From Flavobacterium sedimenticola (lineage in GTDB: Bacteria > Bacteroidota > Bacteroidia > Flavobacteriales > Flavobacteriaceae), in NCBI RefSeq assembly GCF_030053345.1, contig NZ_JASGBP010000011.1, positions 1 through 64,000 on the forward strand: a stretch of DNA of 64,000 bases, written 5' to 3'. Positions 51,601 through 59,608 of the stretch are shown here, piece by piece. Within the stretch, counting starts at the first letter, position 1. The number at the start of each line of letters is the position of its first letter. The translations under genes and the position numbers were made by a program. The notes under the pieces were generated by a model. It did not search any database. It saw nothing but the letters and a program-made list of their open reading frames with translations, and was not told the DNA's origin.

Positions 51601-52312
51601 CAATACAGCCATAGGATATGAATGTTTAAAAGCAAACGGAATAGGAAACTATAACACTGCTTCAGGAAATGGCGCTCTGATTTCAAACACCAGCGGAAGT
51701 TTTAACAGTGGTTTTGGCAATGGTACCATGTATAACAATTCAACCGGAAACTACAATGTAGCCGGTGGTTTCAGAGCAATTGAGTTTAATACTGCCGGGA
51801 GCTATAATACAGCCCTGGGAACAGATGCGCTTCGTTTTAGCACCGGAAGCAACAACATTGGGATTGGTTATAATGCTGCCGTTCCGACAGCGGCCGGAAA
51901 CAATCAAGTGCGAATAGGAGATACCAATATAAGCTATGCCGGTGTACAAGTGGCTTGGTCTGTCACTTCAGACAGCCGATGGAAATCGGATATCAACCTT
52001 TCTGACTTAGGATTGGAATTTATCAAAAAGTTAAAACCTGTTTCTTATTTTCGTAAAAACGATACGTTTAAAAAGCTGGAGTATGGTTTTATTGCCCAAG
52101 AAGTAGAGGAAACATTAACATCATTAGGCGTAACCAACAGCGGAATTTTAACCAAAGACGATAACGGATTTTACAGTTTACGTTACAACGACTTCATTGC
52201 TCCGATGGCGAAAGCCATACAAGAACAACAAAAAACTATCGAAACACAGAATGCCAAAATTCAATCTCTTGAGGAACGGTTAAAAGCTTTGGAAGAAAAA
52301 TTCAATAAATAG
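48641..52312 (+). CDS. large repeat-rich surface protein with S74 chaperone domain
   Basis: This 1223-residue secreted protein has a signal peptide (ending NSLYSQ). The body is built from many short repeats of type NTAxGxxSLxxNxxGxxNTA, as in trimeric YadA-like heads (LbR). A longer module NGNSGTN..NFIGSTDNNDIRFKRN occurs three times (nt 48943-49060, 50169-50285, 51178-51295). Between modules 2 and 3 lies a phage tail-fibre-knob-like stretch (nt about 50930-51180, with SWWHLIDVRHSN and DIWFRKTNGSASTAW). The C-terminus is a Peptidase_S74 intramolecular chaperone (WSVTSDSRWKSDI, YGFIAQEVEET) and a final coiled coil. It is likely a trimeric adhesin or surface fibre. The ATG at 48632 is an alternative start. 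Confidence 0.85.
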   Translation: MKKLYSLILYFVCFNSLYSQVGIGTTTPNAVLDIKSSNAANPSNTDGLLIPRVDTFPLVTPTTAQHGMLIFLTTAYGSLDSGFYYWDGPSSTWKSVGGDKGWGLNGNSGTNAASNFIGSTDNNDIRFKRNNVLSGQLALYNTSFGNSSLNLTLTGLQNAAFGNHSLPAITTGNFNTALGSNSLTNNTTGSGNTAVGFGSLNNNSTSSDNTALGIYSLSSNLTGENNTAIGAESLFSNDNGSYNTSVGKQSLRNNLSGSFNTAIGSMALRDNSNSEYNSAVGFFSMISNTTGNRNTALGAQSLNSNTLGSFNTIVGFNAGYNNSTGNNNTAVGSESLNANISGIANVAIGKSALLLTNGSANTALGTLALGNLTVGNSNTALGSDALTNLTTGYNNTAIGAGAQVPVNTGNDQLSIANFIYGKDMGTMTFGKIGIGEMSPNARLQISPSHPDFPDITDGIIIPRVSSFPSGNPTAAQNGMMLFLNTAVGSNNPGFYYWDNASGSWKPVGEKGWGLTGNSGTNTATNFIGTTDDNDLIFKRNAAFSGLIGTQNTSFGLNASSANINGQHITAFGNGALQNNFNGFYNTAMGHNALKTNDYGNSNVGVGWNSLFNNSFGNNNVGIGNNSLYANISGDINTALGQDSLYNNIAGTGNLANGSFALYNNTYGSYNTALGAECLLSNATGSNNTGVGCGANVSASGLTNATAIGWRAYVGQDNSLVLGSINGVNGATSSVNVGIGTPTPAYRLDLGNGTFGFGNSNVRTETRNNAGLQGNAGAQSGFFETASPTNYPAGAASWWHLIDVRHSNSTNNYAMQIAGSFFDQDIWFRKTNGSASTAWTKFLTANSGWSTTGNSGTSSANFIGTTDNVDLLFKRSNIISGRIGINNTAFGTFSLQNISSGIQNTATGSSSLQSNSTGSSNTAIGMSALFSNTSGNYNTANGVNSLYYNTNGTSNSAFGLASLQSNTSGSYNSSVGVYALLSNSTGVANTAIGYECLKANGIGNYNTASGNGALISNTSGSFNSGFGNGTMYNNSTGNYNVAGGFRAIEFNTAGSYNTALGTDALRFSTGSNNIGIGYNAAVPTAAGNNQVRIGDTNISYAGVQVAWSVTSDSRWKSDINLSDLGLEFIKKLKPVSYFRKNDTFKKLEYGFIAQEVEETLTSLGVTNSGILTKDDNGFYSLRYNDFIAPMAKAIQEQQKTIETQNAKIQSLEERLKALEEKFNK

Positions 52313-52372
52313 TTTAGCTTCCACTTTGTCGTTAGTTTGCGTCATTACTTCCTTTTTTACTACTTTTACCAA

Positions 52373-53131
52373 ATGATTTCGATTAGTATCATTGGTTCCG
52401 GTAATGTGGCACAACACTTGATTTCAGCTTTGAGCAAAGCGGAAAACATCGAATTAAAACAAGCTTTTACCCGACAAAAGAATACCCTGACTCACCTACT
52501 CGATTCCGATAAAATTATTGACGATTATTCTGAATTGTTGCCGGTTGATGTCATCATCATAGCGGTTGCAGACAACGCCATATCAGAAGTTTCCCGGCAA
52601 ATTCTGTTGAAAAATCAACTGATAGTACATACTTCAGGAAGTATATCTATTGATGATTTACAGTCGCATCGCAAAGGTGTTTTTTATCCGTTACAAACAT
52701 TCTCCAAATCTAAAGCGGTCGATTTTAAAACCATTCCGATTTGTCTGGAAGCGCAAAATCAGGAGGATTACAAAACCATAGAAGCTGTTGCTCAGTCTAT
52801 TTCGGACTGTATTTATAAGGTAGATTCCCAACAGCGCAAAGCCCTGCATGTGGCTGCCGTTTTCGTCTCCAATTTTGTGAACCATTTGTATCTAATGGGA
52901 AATGAAATTTGTAACGAAAATCAATTACCTTTTGATATTTTAAAACCGTTAATACAGGAAACTGCCATTAAAATATTGACTCTCTCACCACAAGATGCGC
53001 AAACCGGTCCGGCCCAACGCGGCGACACCGTAACAATTAATACGCATCTTGCGTTTTTAACGGACACCAACCAAAAAGAAATGTATAAATTGCTAACCAA
53101 ATCTATCATCGACCATGGGAAAAAGCTATAA
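52373..53131 (+). CDS. Rossmann/DUF2520 protein
   Basis: This 252-residue protein has an N-terminal NAD(P)-binding Rossmann fold (SIIGSGNVAQHLISALSKAE) and a C-terminal DUF2520 domain (RKALHVAAVFVSNFVNHLYL, GPAQRGDTVTINTHL). It resembles ProC/IlvC-type dehydrogenases, but the substrate is unknown. The frame is open from a TTG at 52337; the ATG at 52373 is the family start. It overlaps kdsC by 17 bases. Confidence 0.88.
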   Translation: MISISIIGSGNVAQHLISALSKAENIELKQAFTRQKNTLTHLLDSDKIIDDYSELLPVDVIIIAVADNAISEVSRQILLKNQLIVHTSGSISIDDLQSHRKGVFYPLQTFSKSKAVDFKTIPICLEAQNQEDYKTIEAVAQSISDCIYKVDSQQRKALHVAAVFVSNFVNHLYLMGNEICNENQLPFDILKPLIQETAIKILTLSPQDAQTGPAQRGDTVTINTHLAFLTDTNQKEMYKLLTKSIIDHGKKL

Positions 53132-53642
53132 AGAAATACTCAACAACATAACTACGTTCATATTTGATGTAGATGGTGTTTTAACCGACAGCACGGTTCA
53201 TATCACTCCTACCGGTGAAATGCTCCGCGTTATGAATATACGAGACGGATTCGCCATGAAAGCGGCCATTGAAAGCGGTTATAACATTTGTATCATTTCC
53301 GGCGGTAATAACGAAGGCGTTCGTGTCAGATTACGCAATTTGGGTATTACCGATATCCATTTGGCTTCGTCCGATAAAGTAGCTACGTTTAAAGAGTATA
53401 CAGAGTTATATGCCATTAACCCCGAACAAGTATTGTATATGGGCGATGATATTCCGGATTTTCACGTAATGCAATTGGTTGGGTTGCCCGCCTGCCCGCA
53501 GGATGCCAGTCCGGAAATCAAAGCAATATCCAAATATATTTCACACAAAAAAGGCGGAAAAGGTGCTGTGCGTGAAATGATTGAACAGGTTATGAAGGTG
53601 CAAGGCAAATGGCATTTGTACTACAATGGCAAACACGATTAA
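53115..53642 (+). CDS. kdsC: 3-deoxy-D-manno-octulosonate 8-phosphate phosphatase (KdsC-type HAD)
   Basis: This 175-residue HAD phosphatase without a cap domain has motif I FDVDGVLTDS, motif II IISGG, and motif III/IV LYMGDDIPDFHVM. The ending HKKGGKGAVREMIEQV is typical of KdsC tetramers. It removes phosphate from Kdo-8-P in the Kdo branch of lipopolysaccharide synthesis. It overlaps the DUF2520 gene upstream by 17 bases and the UbiA frame follows. Confidence 0.93.
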   Translation: MGKSYKEILNNITTFIFDVDGVLTDSTVHITPTGEMLRVMNIRDGFAMKAAIESGYNICIISGGNNEGVRVRLRNLGITDIHLASSDKVATFKEYTELYAINPEQVLYMGDDIPDFHVMQLVGLPACPQDASPEIKAISKYISHKKGGKGAVREMIEQVMKVQGKWHLYYNGKHD

Positions 53643-53686
53643 GAGTTAAAGTTTTACTAAAAAAGTCAGTTTATAAACTCCTATCC

Positions 53687-54622
53687 ATGAAATTTTTACA
53701 ATTAATTCGATACCAAAACTTGTTACTCATTGCTTTGATGCAATTTGTTTTCCGATACGGATTTTTAAAGCATCAAGAATTACCATTAACGCTTTACGAT
53801 TGGCAATACGGTTTGTTGGTCTTAGCCACCCTATTGATTGCGGCGGGTGGTTATGTGATTAACGATATTATGGATCAGGAAACCGACAGGACCAACAAGC
53901 CCGGAAAAGTGATTGTTGGCCAAAGCATCTCCGAAGCTACGGCCTATAATTGGTATTTCGGACTCAATATTGCCGGCATGTTGATAGGCTATTATTTGGC
54001 CGATTTTGTCAACAAAACCTCTTTTTTCGGCATTTTTATCATCAGTTCGGCCCTACTCTATTTATATGCTACCAGCTTAAAACAAATGGCTGTAGTGGGC
54101 AATGTAATAGTCGCCCTAATTTTGGCTTTCAGCGTTATCATCATCGGAATGTTCGATATTATTCCGTTATTTCCCTATGTGAGTTTGGAACAATCGGCCA
54201 ACATGAAAGTTCTTTTGGCTATACTTTTAGATTATGCTATTTTTGCCTTTATCATTAATTTGATGCGGGAAATCGTAAAAGATGCCGAGGATATGGAAGG
54301 TGATGACAAAGAAGGCATGCGAACGCTGCCGGTGATTATCGGCATTACCAAAACCACCCGACTTGTGTTTGGTATCGGATTGTTGGCTACAGCCTTGTTG
54401 CTGTGGTATATTAATGATAATTTGATGAACAACCAACTCTACACGGCGGTTATCTACAGTTTAATAACCGTAATCGGGCCAATGGTTTTCTTCTTAATTA
54501 AAATTTGGAATGCTTCGACTAAAAATGATTTTCGTTTGTTGAGCGCCGTCTTAAAGTATATCATTTTATTCGGTATTTTGTCTGTCATCGTAATCACTTA
54601 TAACATCAAGGCCAATGGTTAA
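53687..54622 (+). CDS. UbiA-type prenyltransferase (geranylgeranylglycerol-phosphate type)
   Basis: This 311-residue integral membrane prenyltransferase has about eight TM helices. The first Asp-rich motif is NDIMDQETDRTNKPGKV (about 62-78). The second is KDAEDMEGDDKEGMRTLPVI (about 201-220). Bacteroidota copies in this position are often named geranylgeranylglycerol-phosphate geranylgeranyltransferase; the substrate cannot be proved here. The ATG at 53687 is used; a longer frame starting within kdsC adds 26 residues not typical of the family. It overlaps the Maf gene by 8 bases. Confidence 0.88.
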   Translation: MKFLQLIRYQNLLLIALMQFVFRYGFLKHQELPLTLYDWQYGLLVLATLLIAAGGYVINDIMDQETDRTNKPGKVIVGQSISEATAYNWYFGLNIAGMLIGYYLADFVNKTSFFGIFIISSALLYLYATSLKQMAVVGNVIVALILAFSVIIIGMFDIIPLFPYVSLEQSANMKVLLAILLDYAIFAFIINLMREIVKDAEDMEGDDKEGMRTLPVIIGITKTTRLVFGIGLLATALLLWYINDNLMNNQLYTAVIYSLITVIGPMVFFLIKIWNASTKNDFRLLSAVLKYIILFGILSVIVITYNIKANG

Positions 54623-55193
54623 GAATTTTGGGAGATATAAACTTATTTTAGCTTCGGGATCACCGAGAAGACAGCAATTTTTCAAAGATTTGGATATCGA
54701 TTTTGAAGTGCGATTGAAAGATATTGAAGAAATTTATCCCGATCATTTACAGGGTGTTGAGATTACCAATTATTTGGCCGAATTAAAAGCCCGAGCTTTT
54801 GAAAGCGACATAGCCGAAAACGAGCTCATAATCACGAGCGATACCATTGTTTGGTTTGAAAACAAAGCTTTGGGCAAACCTAAAGATTACGATGAGGCAT
54901 TCGATATGTTGCAATCCATGTCGGGCAAAACACACGAAGTCATTACTTCGGTCTGTTTTAAAAGAAAGCAGCAAACCGAAACCTTGTTTGATGTTACTCG
55001 CGTTACTTTTAATACGCTGTCAGAAGCATCCATTCATTATTATCTGAAAAATTATAAACCTTTTGATAAGGCCGGAGCTTACGGCATTCAGGAATGGATT
55101 GGCTTAATCGGAATTAACAAAATTGAAGGTTCGTATACTAATGTGGTGGGTTTGCCAACCGATAAAGTATTTCACTATTTAAGCCATTTGTAG
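54615..55193 (+). CDS. Maf-like nucleotide pyrophosphatase
   Basis: This 192-residue Maf/Ham1-like fold carries ILASGSPRRQQFFKDL (about 12-27), ITSDTIVWFENKALGKP (about 74-90), and the end-of-domain YGIQEWIGLIGINKIEGSYT. It should hydrolyse non-canonical nucleoside triphosphates such as dTTP/UTP analogues. It overlaps the UbiA gene by 8 bases and precedes the small MscS gene by 2 bases, so it is part of one long transcript. Confidence 0.93.
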   Translation: MVKNFGRYKLILASGSPRRQQFFKDLDIDFEVRLKDIEEIYPDHLQGVEITNYLAELKARAFESDIAENELIITSDTIVWFENKALGKPKDYDEAFDMLQSMSGKTHEVITSVCFKRKQQTETLFDVTRVTFNTLSEASIHYYLKNYKPFDKAGAYGIQEWIGLIGINKIEGSYTNVVGLPTDKVFHYLSHL

Positions 55194-55195
55194 TT

Positions 55196-55726
55196 ATGAA
55201 TATATTCGAACATTATTACAGAGAATGCATCGGGACCGGACTGGTTATTTTCCTGGTTATTTTTCTGCGAATAATTGTCACTAAAGCCGTCAGACGCTAT
55301 GCCAAGTCGCATACCGGTATTGAGAAGCGTACCAATTTGGTGATTAAATATATTCATTTGCTGATTAATATTTTAGCGCTCATCTCACTCATCGTGATTT
55401 GGGGTGTCCAAAAAAACGATATTCTTTTTACACTTTCTTCTATTGCAACAGTCGTTGGTGTAGCCATGTTTGCTCAATGGTCTATTCTGAGTAATATTAC
55501 TTCGGGAATTATCTTATTCTTCTCTTTTCCGTTTAAAATTGGGGATGTCATCAAGATTCACGACAAAGATTTCGCTGTCGAAGGAGAAATCATCGACATT
55601 AATGCCTTCCACGTCGATTTGATAACTAAAGAAGGTGAACACATCATTTATCCCAATAACCTTTTACTGCAAAAGGGAATCTCTATTGTCAGAGCCAAGT
55701 ACGACGACAGGGAATTTACAGACTAA
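55196..55726 (+). CDS. small MscS-family channel
   Basis: This 176-residue minimal MscS protein has two or three TM helices (about 12-32, 53-75, 80-110) and the pore-lining helix/beta domain (ATVVGVAMFAQWSILSNITS then GIILFFSFPFKIGDVIKI, to about 150). It lacks the large C-terminal cage of E. coli MscS, so it is about 110 residues shorter than that protein. Mechanosensitive gating is likely, but truncated members may need partners. Last gene of the DUF2520-kdsC-ubiA-maf run. Confidence 0.88.
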   Translation: MNIFEHYYRECIGTGLVIFLVIFLRIIVTKAVRRYAKSHTGIEKRTNLVIKYIHLLINILALISLIVIWGVQKNDILFTLSSIATVVGVAMFAQWSILSNITSGIILFFSFPFKIGDVIKIHDKDFAVEGEIIDINAFHVDLITKEGEHIIYPNNLLLQKGISIVRAKYDDREFTD

Positions 55727-55912
55727 ATTTTAATTCTGTAAATTTTAACAAAAATCTTATAACACATTCCGGAAAGTCCTATTGTAATTTTGAATTGATA
55801 GAAACCAAATTAGTGTAACGAAGTTTTAACTTGAATTGGCATCTTAATATGTCATCAGACAATTGAAATTCCAAGCATAAACCTCACCACATTAATTTTA
55901 AATGTAAATATT

Positions 55913-56323
55913 ATGAAATCAAAGATGTTATTTTATGCCTTGATGACTACTTTATTTGTCACTACAACCGGTAAAGCACAAGTATCGGTAAATGTAAATA
56001 TCGGAACGCCTCCTGTATGGGCACCTGCGGCACCGGTTGATGTACATTTTTATTATTTGCCTGACATTGAAGTATACTATGATGTTCCGGCCCGACGATA
56101 CATCTATTTACATAACGGAAGATGGCATCGTTCAGCTGCTTTACCGGCCCGATACAGAGGATACGATTTGTATCGCGGAAGAACCATTTACCTCACTGAT
56201 TACAGAGGAAATCGACCTTATGCCTACTTTAAACAACACAAAGTAAAGTACAAAGGCAACGGTCACTGGAATAAAGGACACGGTAAATCTAAAGGTAAAG
56301 GAAAAGGTCGAGGTAACGGCTAA
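55913..56323 (+). CDS. aromatic-rich secreted basic protein, copy 1
   Basis: This 136-residue protein has a signal peptide (ending TTGKAQ). The middle shows FYYLPDIEVYYDVPARRYIY and NGRWHRSAALPARYRGYDLY. The last 30 residues are a Gly/Lys/His-rich tail (NGHWNKGHGKSKGKGKGRG). It aligns with the protein at 56532 in the core (YYLPDIEVYYD versus YYYPNLEAYFD, and the YGGYSMYN-like turn), but the basic tail is absent there. I do not recognise the family; a small surface or outer-membrane-associated protein is likely. Terminator at 56341. Confidence 0.8.
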   Translation: MKSKMLFYALMTTLFVTTTGKAQVSVNVNIGTPPVWAPAAPVDVHFYYLPDIEVYYDVPARRYIYLHNGRWHRSAALPARYRGYDLYRGRTIYLTDYRGNRPYAYFKQHKVKYKGNGHWNKGHGKSKGKGKGRGNG

Positions 56324-56340
56324 TGCTCCTAAAACGAATA

Positions 56341-56371
56341 AAAGGCGAAGCTTTATGCTTCGCCTTTTTTT
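56341..56371 (+). terminator. terminator of the first aromatic-rich protein gene
   Basis: AAAGGCGAAGC (56341-56351) pairs with GCTTCGCCTTT (56357-56367) around a 5-base loop and runs into a T tract. Confidence 0.9.
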
Positions 56372-56457
56372 GAAATATAAATTTGAATATCAGTTATTTA
56401 TATCAAAAAAATCTTATTTTAAACTAAAAAAAGTGTGTTTCATCGGTAAAACTATCA

Positions 56458-56485
56458 TTTCAAAGAAAAAAATTGTATAACTTTG
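56458..56485 (+). promoter_or_regulatory. promoter of the second aromatic-rich protein gene
   Basis: TAACTTTG (56478-56485) fits TAnnTTTG, with TTT (56458-56460) in place of TTG at a 17-base spacer. It is 46 bases before the ATG at 56532. Confidence 0.45.
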
Positions 56486-56531
56486 AGCTGTAAACCGTAA
56501 CTATTTTAGTTTACCCCAAAACCTACTAATC

Positions 56532-56915
56532 ATGAAAACAATCAAACTTCTGCTTGTATGGGCTGTTGTTGCTGTTTCAAATCAAGCGTTTGCGCAAAAC
56601 ACAACGGCCAAAATCGAAACGCTTCCTAAAGATAAAAAAACCAATTGTTACATACGATACTATTATTACCCGAATCTGGAAGCTTATTTTGACAACCTAA
56701 CCTTAGTGTACCATTACAAGGAAAAAGGAGAATGGAAAACGGCTCCCGAACTTCCCCCTAATTATGGAGGTTATTCGATGTATAACAAAGCGCATGTGAT
56801 TATCAACGATTACGATGATGACAAGCCTTATGAATTATTGAAAATTCACAAAAAGTTATATCCTTACAATTCAAAAGGAAGATTTACAACACGTACTACG
56901 GCTTCCTCAGAGTAA
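56532..56915 (+). CDS. aromatic-rich secreted protein, copy 2
   Basis: This 127-residue protein has a signal peptide (ending NQAFAQ). The core YYYPNLEAYFDNLTLVYHYK and GEWKTAPELPPNYGGYSMYN, then VIINDYDDDKPYELLKIHKK, aligns with copy 1 at 55913 but is less basic and lacks the Gly/Lys tail. The two are tandem paralogues, each with its own promoter or terminator. Function unknown. Confidence 0.8.
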   Translation: MKTIKLLLVWAVVAVSNQAFAQNTTAKIETLPKDKKTNCYIRYYYYPNLEAYFDNLTLVYHYKEKGEWKTAPELPPNYGGYSMYNKAHVIINDYDDDKPYELLKIHKKLYPYNSKGRFTTRTTASSE

Positions 56916-56946
56916 ATCATTTGTTAAAAACATTCTAAATAAAATC

Positions 56947-56973
56947 TTGCTTTTTATTTAATGTTTATATTTG
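56947..56973 (+). promoter_or_regulatory. candidate promoter of the PIG-L gene
   Basis: TTG (56947-56949) and TATATTTG (56966-56973) with a 16-base spacer. It overlaps an in-frame ATG at 56961, which argues that translation starts at the ATG at 56997. Confidence 0.5.
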
Positions 56974-56996
56974 AAGCTATTGCCAAAATCCATATA

Positions 56997-59498
56997 ATGC
57001 AAAAGCTTTACACCTGTTTTATTGCCTTTTTAATACTGTTTTCTCAAGACTGTTGGGCGCAACAACCCGCCAAACCCAGTGCCGTAGAAATTTACCACCA
57101 AATTCAAAAATTAAACTTTTTAGGCTCTGTTTTATACATTGCGGCGCATCCCGATGACGAAAATACTCGATTGATTTCTTGGTTATCCAACGATAAAAAA
57201 GCCCGAACCGGTTATTTGTCGTTAACTCGTGGTGATGGCGGACAAAACTTAATAGGGCCCGAACTTCGGGAACTTTTAGGTGTGATCAGAACGCAAGAAT
57301 TAATCGAAGCCCGAAAAATTGATGGCGGTGAGCAGTTTTTTACACGTGCCAACGATTTTGGCTTTTCCAAAAATCCGGATGAGACGTTAAAAATTTGGGA
57401 CAAAGAACAAGTATTGAGCGATGTCGTTTGGGCTATTCGTAAATTCCAACCCGATATCATTATCAACCGCTTCGATCATCGATCGCCGGGAACCACACAC
57501 GGACATCATACTTCCTCGGCCATGCTTAGTATAGAAGCTTTCGAAAAAGCTAACAATCCCTCTATTTATGCTAATCAATTGCAACTGGTGAGCACCTGGC
57601 AGCCCAAACGCCTGTTTTTTAATACCTCATGGTGGTTTTACGGCAGCAAAGAAAAATTTGAAGCCGCCGATAAAACCAATCTCATCAACCTGAAAATCGG
57701 TACGTATTACCCCTCGACCGGAAAATCGAATCAGGAAATAGCCGCTTTGAGCAGAAGTCGGCATCAATCACAAGGCTTCGGTTCTACCGGAACGCGCGGT
57801 GAAGAAGATGAATATTTAGAACTTTTAAAAGGTGATATGCCGGCAGCCAAAACCAATTTGTTTGAAGGCATCGATACAACTTGGAATCGCGTTAAAGGCG
57901 GCAAAGCTATTGGCGACCTATTGTATAATGTGGAAAAAAACTTCGATTTTAAAAATCCCGAAGCCAGTATCCCCGAGCTGGTAAAGGCTTTTGCTTTAAT
58001 CGACGAATTGGAAGACAAACATTGGAGAGCCATAAAATCGGAGGAAATCAAAAAAATCATTGCTGCTTGTGCGGGCTTGTATTTGGAAGCCGTAGCCGAG
58101 GTTCAGGAAATTACACCGGGAAGTCCGTTAAAAGTAAAAATTGAGGCCATCAACCGCAGTACTGTGGCTATTAATTTAGAAGGTATCGGTGCTGTGCCGG
58201 TTTATGTAACCGAAAACCAGGAAACTGTAGCCTTGAAAAACAATATACCTTATACAACCACGAACACCTTGCAAATTCCGTCCGACTTTAATTATACCAA
58301 CCCCTATTGGTTGAACCAAACCGGAACCACCGGTATGTATCAGGTGGACCAACAGGAAAACATTGGAGTTCCCGATGTACTTCGCCAAATTAAAGTGGGT
58401 TTTTGGATAGGCATTAACAATGTCACTATACCTTACGAACGCAATGTAGTGTACAAATACAACGATGATGTCAAAGGGGAAGTGTATCAGCCGCTTGACA
58501 TTGTTCCGATTGCTACTTCTTCTATGGCGGAAAAAGTGTATATTTTTAATAACGATCGAAGTAAAACCATAACGGTAAAAGTAAAAGCCGGAAAAGACAA
58601 TATCGCGGGTACGGTTAAATTAGAGTTGCCTCAAGATTGGCAAGTTTCACCAACTGAAATTCCTTTTAGTATTGATAAAAAAGGACAAGAAGTGTTAGCT
58701 GTTTTTAGTGTTTCGCCATCTAAAGAAGCTAGTGAAATTAATATCAAAAGCGTTGTAATGATTGAGAGCCAAACTTTTGACAAAGAGAAAATCGACATCA
58801 ATTATCCTCATATTTATAAGCAAATGGTTCTCAAACCGGCAGAAGCCAAAGCCATTCGTTTGAAAATCAAAACTAAAAACGAAAAAATAGCTTATATCAT
58901 GGGTGCCGGCGATGAAGTGCCGAAAAGTTTATCGCAAATGGGTTATGAGGTTACGGTCATGAAACCGGAAGACATTTCGGCCGAAAGTTTGCAAAGATTT
59001 GACGTGGTCATGACCGGAATTCGGGCCTATAACGTAGTTAATGCTTTAGCGTACAAACAAAAAACCTTACTCGATTTTGTGTATGGCGGCAAAACCATGA
59101 TTGTGCAATACAACACGTTGGATGATTTGGTAACCAAAGACATGGCGCCGTACTCGCTCAAAATTTCCAGAGATCGCGTCACCGAAGAAGACGCCGAAGT
59201 ACGCTTTTTGGCGCCCAATCATCCGCTTTTGAATTACCCCAATAAAATTACCGCGGCCGATTTTAAAGGTTGGAAACAAGAACAAGGATTGTACTATCCG
59301 AGCGAATGGGATGCCAACTTTACGCCTATCCTTTCGGCTAATGACAAAGGCGAAAAACCGAAAAACGGAGCCGTTTTAGTCGCCAAATACGGAAAAGGAA
59401 ACTACATTTATACCGGTTTGAGTTTCTTCAGAGAATTACCGGAAGGCGTTCCCGGTGCTTTCAGATTAATGGCCAACATGTTAGCAATTGGAAAATAA
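56997..59498 (+). CDS. large secreted PIG-L deacetylase
   Basis: This 833-residue protein has a signal peptide (ending DCWAQ). An N-terminal PIG-L zinc deacetylase domain (about 25-280) carries AAHPDDENTRL (His51, Asp53, Asp54) and the third metal His in STHGHHTSS-like TTHGHHTSSAML. The remaining 550 residues are beta-rich domains (NPCu-binding/NEW3-like NDRSKTITVKVKAG) and a C-terminal ThuA-like or amidotransferase-like fold (VVMTGIRAYNVVNALAYKQK, YGKGNYIYTGLSFFRELPEG). It probably deacetylates an N-acetylated sugar or conjugate outside the cytoplasm. The product may be taken up by the sodium symporter encoded downstream. The ATG at 56961 is rejected (see promoter). Confidence 0.88.
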   Translation: MQKLYTCFIAFLILFSQDCWAQQPAKPSAVEIYHQIQKLNFLGSVLYIAAHPDDENTRLISWLSNDKKARTGYLSLTRGDGGQNLIGPELRELLGVIRTQELIEARKIDGGEQFFTRANDFGFSKNPDETLKIWDKEQVLSDVVWAIRKFQPDIIINRFDHRSPGTTHGHHTSSAMLSIEAFEKANNPSIYANQLQLVSTWQPKRLFFNTSWWFYGSKEKFEAADKTNLINLKIGTYYPSTGKSNQEIAALSRSRHQSQGFGSTGTRGEEDEYLELLKGDMPAAKTNLFEGIDTTWNRVKGGKAIGDLLYNVEKNFDFKNPEASIPELVKAFALIDELEDKHWRAIKSEEIKKIIAACAGLYLEAVAEVQEITPGSPLKVKIEAINRSTVAINLEGIGAVPVYVTENQETVALKNNIPYTTTNTLQIPSDFNYTNPYWLNQTGTTGMYQVDQQENIGVPDVLRQIKVGFWIGINNVTIPYERNVVYKYNDDVKGEVYQPLDIVPIATSSMAEKVYIFNNDRSKTITVKVKAGKDNIAGTVKLELPQDWQVSPTEIPFSIDKKGQEVLAVFSVSPSKEASEINIKSVVMIESQTFDKEKIDINYPHIYKQMVLKPAEAKAIRLKIKTKNEKIAYIMGAGDEVPKSLSQMGYEVTVMKPEDISAESLQRFDVVMTGIRAYNVVNALAYKQKTLLDFVYGGKTMIVQYNTLDDLVTKDMAPYSLKISRDRVTEEDAEVRFLAPNHPLLNYPNKITAADFKGWKQEQGLYYPSEWDANFTPILSANDKGEKPKNGAVLVAKYGKGNYIYTGLSFFRELPEGVPGAFRLMANMLAIGK

Positions 59499-59499
59499 T

Positions 59500-59607
59500 A
59501 TGGAAACAGAGAAAAAAGCAGTGTGGAAAAACAGCTACACTTGGGTGTTGGTTGCCAATGCCATTTACATCATCATCTTTTTTATTTTAATGCAGCTCTT
59601 CTTTTAA
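59500..59607 (+). CDS. 35-residue single-TM protein
   Basis: An ATG at 59500, one base after the PIG-L stop, opens a 35-codon frame ending at TAA 59605-59607. It starts METEKKAVWKNSYTWVLV and continues through a hydrophobic helix (ANAIYIIIFFILMQLFF). The next gene starts one base later. Such small membrane proteins in front of sodium:solute symporters could be accessory subunits; that role is inference. Codon spacing and the tight packing on both sides support it as a real gene. Confidence 0.8.
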   Translation: METEKKAVWKNSYTWVLVANAIYIIIFFILMQLFF

Positions 59608-59608
59608 T

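Noticed and set aside
49060..51960. Dense short repeats that could be taken for a CRISPR or minisatellite
   Set aside because: They are in frame, encode the NTAxGxxSL-type protein repeats of the surface protein, and vary at third positions.
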